A DNA stretch of 64,000 bases from Chloroflexota bacterium (GTDB lineage Bacteria > Chloroflexota > Anaerolineae > Anaerolineales > UBA11579): NCBI GenBank assembly GCA_019456165.1, contig VRUJ01000001.1:62001-126000 (forward strand), read 5' to 3'. Below the pieces are notes generated by a model. That model did no database searches, was not told where the DNA came from, and saw only the letters and a program-made list of their open reading frames with translations. Position numbers and translations under genes: made by a program. Of this stretch, positions 57,321 through 64,000 are shown in pieces (the stretch's first letter is position 1; each line of letters starts with the position of its first letter).

Positions 57321-58673
57321 ATGCCAAGTATAAAAACCCAAGTTAACTGTCCAAACTGCCGCCAACCCATTGTAGCGGATATTGAACAACTATTTGATGT
57401 GGGGGTGGACCCCCAAGCCAAGCAGCGTTTGTTATCAGGCCAATTTAACCTTGCTGGTTGCCCTCATTGCGGATTCAATGGCACACTTTCATCGCCAATT
57501 CTATATCACGATCCTGTAAAGGAATTGCTGCTCTCATTTTTTCCTCCCGAGTTAAATTTATCACGCGATGATCAGGAACGCGCCATCGGGCCCTTGCTAA
57601 ACAAAGTGGTTGATAACCTACCCCAAGAACAACGTAAAGGTTATCTATTCAATCCCCAGTCAGTCTTAACACTGCAGGGTTTAATTGAACGAATCCTGCA
57701 AGAAGATGGCATCACAAAGGATGTAATTGAAGGCCAACAAAAACGCGTGGACCTAATGCAGCGTATGTTGAGTTTATCTGAAGAAGAATTAACAAAAGTG
57801 GCTAAAAAAGAAGACGAACTTATAGATGAGGACTTTTTCAGGCTTCTCGGCCATCTGGGAGAGTCCAGTCTGCAATCCGGCGACCAGGATTCCGCCAAAA
57901 AGCTCAGTGAGTTGCAGCAAAAACTACTTCCCATTACCACATTTGGAGGAGAACTGCAGGCACAAACCAAAGAGATCGAAGCAGCGGTAAAATCTCTGCA
58001 AGATGCCGGTGAGAAACTAACCAGAGAAAAACTGTTGGAGATCATTCTTGACGCTCCCAATGAAATTCGCTTGAACGCCCTAGTGGGGATGGCTCGGGGT
58101 GGCATGGATTACGAATTTTTCCAAATGCTAACCAATCGGATCGAAGCTGCGGAAGGGGATGAAAAGCAAAGACTAACCGACCTGCGTGAAAAACTTCTGG
58201 ATATGACACGCGCATTAGATGAACAAGTCGCAGCACGCCTCGCCCAGGCGAACCAGAATTTGGAATCTGTGCTCGCATCAGAAAATATTGAAACAGCGCT
58301 CATACAAAATTTGCAAGCAATTGATGATTACTTCATACAAGCAGTCAACAACCAATATGAGACAGCTTTAAAAGCTGAAGATAAAGAAAAGCAAAATAAA
58401 CTTCTTGAGGTGATCGAGGTCATCCAGAAAGCCCAGCAAGCCGCTTCCCCTGGAAGCGCTCTGTTGAAAGAATTAATGGAAGCACCGGACGAACCCACCA
58501 TTAACAAAATCCTGGAGGCTAATAAACAAGAGATCTCTCCCGCGTTCATCGATTCTCTAACCCAGTTATTGGTTCAACTGGAGGCCGGTGAGGATAAAGA
58601 ATCGACAGATAAAGTTCGTAAGATCTATCGCGCTGCCGTACGATTCTCGATGCAATCTGGCATGAAATCCTGA
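57321..58673 (+). CDS. CpXC domain protein
   Basis: 450 residues. Zinc-ribbon-like CpXC domain at the N-terminus (VNCPNCRQPIVADI, LAGCPHCGFNGTLSSPILYHD). The rest is long, helical and charged (many Glu/Lys, EQVAARLAQANQNLE), probably extended coiled coils, without membrane segments. Function unknown. It starts 39 bases after the histidine kinase gene and may be in its operon. Confidence 0.82.
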   Translation: MPSIKTQVNCPNCRQPIVADIEQLFDVGVDPQAKQRLLSGQFNLAGCPHCGFNGTLSSPILYHDPVKELLLSFFPPELNLSRDDQERAIGPLLNKVVDNLPQEQRKGYLFNPQSVLTLQGLIERILQEDGITKDVIEGQQKRVDLMQRMLSLSEEELTKVAKKEDELIDEDFFRLLGHLGESSLQSGDQDSAKKLSELQQKLLPITTFGGELQAQTKEIEAAVKSLQDAGEKLTREKLLEIILDAPNEIRLNALVGMARGGMDYEFFQMLTNRIEAAEGDEKQRLTDLREKLLDMTRALDEQVAARLAQANQNLESVLASENIETALIQNLQAIDDYFIQAVNNQYETALKAEDKEKQNKLLEVIEVIQKAQQAASPGSALLKELMEAPDEPTINKILEANKQEISPAFIDSLTQLLVQLEAGEDKESTDKVRKIYRAAVRFSMQSGMKS

Positions 58674-58836
58674 CATGCCTAATGTTTTTTGATTTCTACT
58701 TGTCATACTTTAAAAAGATCCGGCAGCAAGATAAAATGTTCGCTTTCTTGTCGTGAAACTCCATTGGGAAAATAAACCGACACACCGAATCCTAAACGGA
58801 ATCTATCGTGTCGGGTTGGACTTAAATTAGGTTACT

Positions 58837-58880
58837 AGTAGGATACCCTGTAACAAGATGTACGGTATCCTACTTTTTTA
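58837..58880 (+). terminator. intrinsic terminator between convergent genes
   Basis: AGTAGGATACC / GGTATCCTACT, an 11-bp perfect stem with a 16-base loop, then TTTTTTATT. It lies between the CpXC gene (ends 58673) and the FHA regulator gene (ends 58888). A weaker 7-bp pair (CCGACAC at 58777 and GTGTCGG at 58808) precedes it. Confidence 0.85.
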
Positions 58881-58887
58881 TTAGTTT

Positions 58888-59556
58888 TTATTCCGGGGGA
58901 TTTTCTAGACGTAAACCGTGTCCGCGGACTGTGACGATAAAGTGGCTTTCTGCATCAACTGCTTTCAACCTATCGCGCAGCCGTCGAACCAGAGCATCTA
59001 AAGCTTGGTGGGAAACTTCGTAAGCTTCCTCCTCCCCCCAAATACCATCAACCAATTCCTCACGCGAGACCACTCGTCCGCCGCGTTGATACAAGATTTC
59101 TAACATTATAAATTGAGCCACCGAAAGCGGAGGATTGACTTCTGTTCCGCCAATCCACACTTGCCTTGTGCGTTTGTCTAAACGCAGGCGTTCTTTCCGA
59201 GATGCGATCTCTTCTGGGTGATCAAATTCCAACGGCAGAGTTGCATCAGAGCTTAGATATACAAATTGCTGTGCCAATGCGACTTGAACGATATCCCCGT
59301 CTTGGAGAAGTACAGGTTCATCAATACGCTTGCTGTTTAGATGGGTTCCATTTTTACTACCTAAGTCTTCGATGAAGACTCCATCCGGTGTAGAATAAAA
59401 ACGCGCGTGCTTACGAGAAACTTTCCTATCTGCTACCATAATGTCGGAATCAGCATCGCGCCCAATTACGATGCCTTCTTTAATCGTCCATCGCTGCCCA
59501 TCATGCGGCCCAGCCTGCCCGATGATAACCGGCAATTCCTCCATGCTGTTTTTCAT
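58888..59556 (-). CDS. FHA domain-winged-helix (OmpR-type) transcriptional regulator
   Basis: 222 residues. FHA domain at about 25-95 with IGRDADSDIMV, VSRKHARFY and LGSKNGTHLN, all phosphothreonine-binding residues intact. A linker follows, then a winged-helix Trans_reg_C domain at about 125-218: NPPLSVAQFIMLEILYQRGGRVVSREELVDGIWG, ALDALVRRLRDRLK and VRGHGLRLE. There is no receiver domain; phospho-input would come through FHA. Divergent from a Ser/Thr kinase gene 133 bases away, which is a natural partner (inference). Confidence 0.93.
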   Translation of the reverse strand: MKNSMEELPVIIGQAGPHDGQRWTIKEGIVIGRDADSDIMVADRKVSRKHARFYSTPDGVFIEDLGSKNGTHLNSKRIDEPVLLQDGDIVQVALAQQFVYLSSDATLPLEFDHPEEIASRKERLRLDKRTRQVWIGGTEVNPPLSVAQFIMLEILYQRGGRVVSREELVDGIWGEEEAYEVSHQALDALVRRLRDRLKAVDAESHFIVTVRGHGLRLENPPE

Positions 59557-59580
59557 AGTTATCTCTCTCCGAGGTATAAT
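59552..59580 (+). promoter_or_regulatory. promoter candidate for the Ser/Thr kinase gene
   Basis: TTCATA at 59552-59557, 17-base spacer, TATAAT at 59575-59580, about 100 bases before the kinase start. The -35 element overlaps the start codon of the divergent FHA gene. Confidence 0.4.
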
Positions 59581-59689
59581 ACCAGAAGATTCATGCGCTG
59601 CAAACTGTCAAATATTTCGCCAATGGCAGTTGTTTATGTCTGCATACGATCTAGAGACGAGCAATATTCTAAGGAGTTGAAATTTCATC

Positions 59690-60673
59690 ATGCAACTGAA
59701 GTCTGGCGACATTTTAAGGAATCGCTATATAATTAAGCGCTTTATTAGCCAAGGGGGGATGGGCAGTATATACTTAGCTGACGACAAACGCTTAGAAGGT
59801 CGCTTGTGCGCAATTAAAGAAATCCGCTTAGACCCTTCCCTCCCAACTCAGACACTGCGGCAAACACGTGAGCAATTCCAACGCGAAGCAAATGTCTTGG
59901 CGAGGCTCGATCACCCTAATTTACCCAAAGTTTCTGATATTTTCTCCAAAGGCGCGAGTGATTTCCTGGTGATGGACTTCATCCCGGGCAAGGATCTGCT
60001 CGCGCTTATGGTTGAAGCAAGGCAGCAAAAAAAACATCTTGATGAACGGGAAGTGCTTTCTTGGGCAGGTCAATTATCAAAAGCCCTTGAATATTTACAC
60101 AGTCAGGATCCGCCAATCTTGCACCGGGATGTCAAACCGAGCAACCTCAAACTCACGCCTAATAATACGGTGAAACTGGTGGACTTTGGCTTGGTCAAGA
60201 TCCTGGCAACTGACGATGCTACGATAACAGTTGTCCAAGGGCGCGGAACAGCGCTATACACTCCTCTTGAGCAATATGGCGGTGATGCCGGACATACTGA
60301 TGTGCGCAGCGATATATATGCATTCAGCGCTACGCTTTATCACTTGCTGACTAACCAAGCCCCCTTTGAAGCCCGTGAGCGTTTTTTGCATCCAGAGAGC
60401 ATGCCCACTTTGCGTCAGTTAAATCCCGAAATCAGTCCACGCACGGAGCGCGCTGTATTATGGGGAATGAGCCTTCATCCCGAAATCAGACCTCAAAATG
60501 TGGGCGCGTTCCACGATGCCTTATTGGGAACTTGGGAACCAACCATCGGTCCCCGGAGGCCGTTACCAGCCCCCAGCCTATCAGATATTGTATCCATGCC
60601 GATGGAACGCACCCTGGTATGGATTTCAGCTGTATTGGTATTATTGAGTTTTATTGCCACATTAACCCACTAG
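59690..60673 (+). CDS. membrane-anchored Ser/Thr protein kinase
   Basis: 327 residues. The kinase domain spans about 13-285: glycine-rich loop ISQGGMGSIY, Lys43, LHRDVKPSNLKL catalytic loop and VDFGLVKI, then an activation segment ending GRGTALYTPLEQYGG. One C-terminal membrane segment (LVWISAVLVLLSFIATLTH) leaves no external domain, so input is probably internal. An FHA-winged-helix gene lies divergently next to it. Confidence 0.93.
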   Translation: MQLKSGDILRNRYIIKRFISQGGMGSIYLADDKRLEGRLCAIKEIRLDPSLPTQTLRQTREQFQREANVLARLDHPNLPKVSDIFSKGASDFLVMDFIPGKDLLALMVEARQQKKHLDEREVLSWAGQLSKALEYLHSQDPPILHRDVKPSNLKLTPNNTVKLVDFGLVKILATDDATITVVQGRGTALYTPLEQYGGDAGHTDVRSDIYAFSATLYHLLTNQAPFEARERFLHPESMPTLRQLNPEISPRTERAVLWGMSLHPEIRPQNVGAFHDALLGTWEPTIGPRRPLPAPSLSDIVSMPMERTLVWISAVLVLLSFIATLTH

Positions 60674-63471
60674 ACTTGCTTACTACTTATACTTAGCTGC
60701 CATCCCCAGCCAGTTACCCAGCCGATTCCAGCACCCAACAAGGTGCTTATAACCACCCCCCAAACCCCCGCGGCCTGTAAGAGCCAGACGCTGCCAGGTA
60801 ATCCAAAAGCCAAATACAAGTTAATTAGCAGCCCACCAATAAAAGTTGTCAATCCCCAGCGTATACCCCAGCGCACATGGCCGGAAGCAGCGCCAGCTTG
60901 ATAAGCAAATGAACCCACGAAAACACTCACCAGAATTGCTAAGGACCAGTCACCCAAATTGGTTTTATCGCGTGGTTGGGTTTCTTGGTCTGTAGAAACT
61001 TCCTGGGTTGATTGCGGAATTGAAGTTGAAGTACCTGTTGGAGTCGGCAGTGGAGGAGGTTCTGTTTCAACAATCTCTTCCACCAAAGGAGCAATCTCCA
61101 ACGGCAATATTTCTGACAGCGCCTGTGGTTCACCGCTATTCACTTGAATCTCAATAGTTCCAGAGCTCTCGATCACGAATTGATATTGGGCAATCCCATT
61201 TTCAGAGTTCACGTTGATTTCTCTCTGCGTAGGTGTACCTTCTATGTTCGAGGTAATCACAAAACTTATTGGAGTGTTATCCGGGATCAGTTGACCATTA
61301 TTGTCAAGAATATCACCAGTGCGCAGCGTGATCAAATCCCCAAATTGCAGCTCTGGAGGATCTTCTCCTTCGATGGCGCCAGATGCCATAGACAGCTCAA
61401 CACCTGCCAGATCCACAAACAGGGGAATAACCTGATTCTGGTCTGGGGAAGTAGCAGTGGTCAGATCATACCCTATTCCAGCAATGGAAACTGGTGAAGC
61501 GCCGGAAGGTGTTAATTCTCCAAAAAGCAAACGAGCGGCATCATCAATAAATTGTGATTCTCGGCTATACAACCCATAGTAAGCAGTAATCTTGGAAACC
61601 TCGGTGGCATCCAGGTAATAAGGGGCATCAAAGGAAAAGACTATCAACCGTTTATCTTGAAACAAATCAGGCCGCTCAGCCAATAGACGTCGAAAAGCCA
61701 AAGAAGACGGGCGATTATCATCCACGTCTAAAGTTGAAACCACGATCCAACTAGCAAAAGCCATGCGGTTAAACAAAGATCTAGAGAGCGCGGTGTTATC
61801 AAGAAGTTCTTCCAGGTCAACAAAAGAATAGGACGACAAATTCCCTTGCAAAATTTGTTCACTGGCTTGCGGTCCATACAGACGAACGACAGCCTCCTCC
61901 AGGGCATCAACTGGCAAGGCTTCATCTTCAGCACATGTGGAGCATTGAGAAAAAGCGAAGCTGTCAGTGATAAAAACGATTTGGTCAAGCCGGCCAGGTG
62001 GCTGGGGGAGATCAATATCCAAATCAGCAGGAGATGGGCTTAGTAATGTGGCTGCCTGGCTGCTAACTTCAAATGTGGTTTGTTCATCTTGCCCTATATT
62101 TTCAAGTTCAAGCGCAGAAGGGATGACCGTAGCTTGTAAGAAGCGCTCATACATCTGGAATTTCAAGGAAAGGATGCGTGCAACAGATTCATCTACGCGT
62201 AAGGCAAAAGCCACATCATCCCGATACTTTTGAGCAAAGAAATCCAGCGTTCTGATTATAGTTGAATAATTATCTGTTTCACCGCTGCCCACAAAATTTT
62301 CCAGAAAAAGAACATCATTTCCGGCCAGGAAGGCATCCAGGGCAACGGCGTGAGCCCGAAAGCTTAGCTCCACGGGGTCATAATAGCGCCTTACCGCCCT
62401 GCTACCCAGTTCATCACTTACAATCAGACCACCACCCTGGCGCCAAATATCAAACTGCTCAATGCTCATGAGGGCAGCGAAAGCTTCTGGGTCAAAATTC
62501 ACCGGGCGGGTTGTGGCGCGGATATTGCCTTGAAAACCTTTATACCGGATGGGTGAAAGCAGCAAGGCATCGGTGGTTTCACCTGGAGAATTTGCATCCC
62601 CTGTAACTGCAAAAAATGGGGCCAACTCAATTTGGGTGAGCTGCTCAAGAGATTTTATGACTGTGGGAATCTCTTCTTCTGGCGGGCGGTCGGAACCTCC
62701 ATGTCCAGGGAAGCGCGTTCCGACAGTCGCGATTTTATTTTCACTGCCTGTATGTACACCATCTATGTAGGCAGATCCCATTTCCCCCACCCAAAAAGGA
62801 TCACCACCAAAACTACGTGTGCCCACATCTCCAAGGCTTTGTGGGTTGGGTGTAGCTAAAACATCCAAGTTTGGGCCAAATAATAAATTAAAACCCAAAG
62901 AAGATAACTCGCGGCCTAAAACCTCTCCAACCCGAAAGGCCAAATCCGGTTGCCAGGTTGCGCCGATCGCCATGGGGTTAGGAAGTTTGGTCAACTCATT
63001 AAGGATTTGATCATATGGGTATCCACCCCCCTCCTGAGAAATACCGATAAAAAGGGGAATAAAGGCTGGTTCAAACTCAACACCGCTTTCAGGGTCAATG
63101 GTATTCCGTAAGGAACCATAAAACTCAGCATTTTGCAAAGCACGATTCATTTCCCATGTGGTTTGAAGAGTATCTGGCGCTGCGCTAAAATTATCGCTAT
63201 CAGCTTGTAAAACGATGCCCCCAATATGGTGGTTGACAATCAAATCATATATCTGGCTCTCTTCTGAGATATCAGTTCCATCAAAAGTGACCAGAAAGAG
63301 TTGGCCAATTCTTTCCTCAGGCGTAAGTTGCTCTATAAATGTCTGGATTTGCGGGTTTGGTGTCGGGGTTTGTAATAAATGGGCTGCATTGCCAGTATTG
63401 ATTGGAGCAGTGACCATCAGGAAAAGTAACCCTAGCACCAGTGTAAAAAGAAAATTAAGTCGGACTTTCAA
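60670..63471 (-). CDS. GH3-like (NagZ-related) membrane protein with altered active site
   Basis: 933 residues with signal peptide. The GH3 barrel begins at TPEERIGQLFLVTF (about 50) and runs through IPLFIGISQEGGG, PMAIGATWQPDLA and FPGHGGSD to GLIVSDELGS (Asp353, nucleophile position). The NagZ general-acid motif DSH after FPGHG is missing (GGSDRPPEEE), and the preceding Lys-His is Thr-Arg. A second GH3-like domain follows, then an Ig-like domain, a Thr/Pro linker, and at least three C-terminal membrane segments (SLAILVSVFVGSFAYQAGA and following). Perhaps a non-classical hydrolase or a glycan-binding membrane protein. The 3' end overlaps the kinase gene by 4 bases. Confidence 0.83.
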   Translation of the reverse strand: MKVRLNFLFTLVLGLLFLMVTAPINTGNAAHLLQTPTPNPQIQTFIEQLTPEERIGQLFLVTFDGTDISEESQIYDLIVNHHIGGIVLQADSDNFSAAPDTLQTTWEMNRALQNAEFYGSLRNTIDPESGVEFEPAFIPLFIGISQEGGGYPYDQILNELTKLPNPMAIGATWQPDLAFRVGEVLGRELSSLGFNLLFGPNLDVLATPNPQSLGDVGTRSFGGDPFWVGEMGSAYIDGVHTGSENKIATVGTRFPGHGGSDRPPEEEIPTVIKSLEQLTQIELAPFFAVTGDANSPGETTDALLLSPIRYKGFQGNIRATTRPVNFDPEAFAALMSIEQFDIWRQGGGLIVSDELGSRAVRRYYDPVELSFRAHAVALDAFLAGNDVLFLENFVGSGETDNYSTIIRTLDFFAQKYRDDVAFALRVDESVARILSLKFQMYERFLQATVIPSALELENIGQDEQTTFEVSSQAATLLSPSPADLDIDLPQPPGRLDQIVFITDSFAFSQCSTCAEDEALPVDALEEAVVRLYGPQASEQILQGNLSSYSFVDLEELLDNTALSRSLFNRMAFASWIVVSTLDVDDNRPSSLAFRRLLAERPDLFQDKRLIVFSFDAPYYLDATEVSKITAYYGLYSRESQFIDDAARLLFGELTPSGASPVSIAGIGYDLTTATSPDQNQVIPLFVDLAGVELSMASGAIEGEDPPELQFGDLITLRTGDILDNNGQLIPDNTPISFVITSNIEGTPTQREINVNSENGIAQYQFVIESSGTIEIQVNSGEPQALSEILPLEIAPLVEEIVETEPPPLPTPTGTSTSIPQSTQEVSTDQETQPRDKTNLGDWSLAILVSVFVGSFAYQAGAASGHVRWGIRWGLTTFIGGLLINLYLAFGLPGSVWLLQAAGVWGVVISTLLGAGIGWVTGWGWQLSISSKQV

Positions 63472-63624
63472 CCTGTCTACTCCAAATTTTTTTCAGGCAC
63501 TTTCACAACACATCTACTAAACCACAGCCAATCAGAAAGATGAAATCAGTAAGTTGCCTATTAAGATAAAGTACCCCTGACCAAATGCGCCGAGGTGATC
63601 TGGTGGATTACGAGGAAGTGTTAC

Positions 63625-64000
63625 TCAGAGATCAACAAAGTAAGCCTCAGCAGCCCGGTCCAACATTTCACGGTCCATAGATGGCTGTACAGATAAATAC
63701 CCGGAAATGTCTAATATCTGATCACAGATGTCACGAGGGTGTGAGGCGCGCAGCTTGCGATTCCGCTTGATATACCATTCCTGCAGGAGATAAGCCAAAC
63801 CTTGGTCGTCGTATGGTACGCCTTTCTGTTTGGAAACACGTTTAAATATTTCCCTAAAATCTTCAAATGTTGGATCACCAATCTCAATTTTATGGCGCAA
63901 ACGTCGAAGGAAAGCTTCATCGACCAGATCTTTTGGAGGTAAGTTTGTTGAGAAGATAACCAAAACGTCAAAGGGAACTTCAACTTTACGCCCAGTATGG
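63625..64000 (-). CDS. AAA+ ATPase, C-terminal part (5' end outside window)
   Basis: The frame is open to the right edge (reads HTGRKVEVPFDVLV before the first possible TTG at 63963), so the N-terminal nucleotide-binding part is missing. Seen are sensor-1 type IFSTNLPPKDLVDEAFLRRLRHKIEIG and the lid helices ending in SHPRDICDQILDIS, a layout of AAA+ proteins with a C-terminal alpha bundle. The Arg of FLRR could be the arginine finger. The type of complex it serves cannot be told from the fragment. Confidence 0.75.
   Translation of the reverse strand, partial: HTGRKVEVPFDVLVIFSTNLPPKDLVDEAFLRRLRHKIEIGDPTFEDFREIFKRVSKQKGVPYDDQGLAYLLQEWYIKRNRKLRASHPRDICDQILDISGYLSVQPSMDREMLDRAAEAYFVDL

Noticed and set aside
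63472-63624. Possible small gene or RNA between the GH3-like gene and the AAA+ fragment
   Set aside because: No frame with a ribosome site and no strong hairpin; it looks like an ordinary spacer or promoter region.

Overview
The window reads as a chromosomal segment of a Chloroflexota bacterium, probably class Anaerolineae. This is inferred from gene content and not from any marker gene. The indicators are lipoproteins with long Thr/Pro spacers, an NBR1-Ig-like lipoprotein, an ECF sigma factor paired with a DUF5667-like protein, a CpXC protein, eukaryotic-type Ser/Thr kinases, several FHA proteins, GAF/PAS histidine kinases, and many TTG/GTG starts. Base composition is close to balanced, and genes are dense with short intergenic gaps. 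No rRNA, tRNA or CRISPR array was recognised. No stretch over about 300 bases lacks a gene.

Layout. 0-3.8 kb: a 5'-truncated sensor histidine kinase, a response regulator with a 21-residue tandem-repeat tail, and an alpha/beta hydrolase whose nucleophile Ser is Gly. 3.9-8.2 kb: envelope lipoproteins (NBR1-Ig, CapA-like, NodB-like deacetylase) around queG. 8.3-14.8 kb (minus strand): a metal ABC transporter operon with a membrane sulfatase-like gene inside it, then pcm, an RNHCP protein, a small protein and an MBL-fold protein. 14.8-20.5 kb: a GH16-like protein, three GT4 glycosyltransferases, a FkbM methyltransferase and an unknown protein, suggesting surface glycan synthesis. 20.5-23.7 kb: ECF sigma factor, DUF5667-like membrane protein, FHA protein, a 57-residue membrane protein and a multi-pass membrane protein.

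23.7-36.5 kb is the accessory part. It holds an MmeI-type (type IIL) restriction-modification enzyme with its own promoter and a small ribbon-helix-helix-like protein. It also holds VOC, PASTA, PAC2, pirin, CADD-like, PilZ and alpha/beta hydrolase genes. A methyltransferase gene broken by an in-frame amber codon follows. Next is a branched-chain-type solute-binding protein gene cut off by a transposase remnant. An AT-rich HigB/HigA-ImmA toxin-antitoxin module lies directly beyond that break.

36.5-44 kb (minus strand): 2-oxoacid dehydrogenase E2 and E3 with a Ser/Thr kinase-alpha/beta hydrolase fusion behind them, then a YprA/MrfA-type helicase carrying an HNH nuclease domain. 44-54 kb (minus strand): transglutaminase/DUF58 pair, GNAT protein, PstS-like lipoprotein with uppP, tgt, and an SLC13 permease with four RCK_C domains. 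54-64 kb: lysine 6-transaminase, a second histidine kinase, a CpXC protein, a divergent FHA-winged-helix regulator and Ser/Thr kinase, a degenerate GH3-like membrane protein and the C-terminal part of an AAA+ ATPase cut by the window end.

The most interesting architectures are the helicase-HNH fusion, the kinase-hydrolase fusion behind E2/E3, the sulfatase-like gene inside the metal transporter operon, and the repeat-tailed regulator next to a hydrolase lacking its nucleophile. No complete new multi-gene system could be shown from sequence alone.
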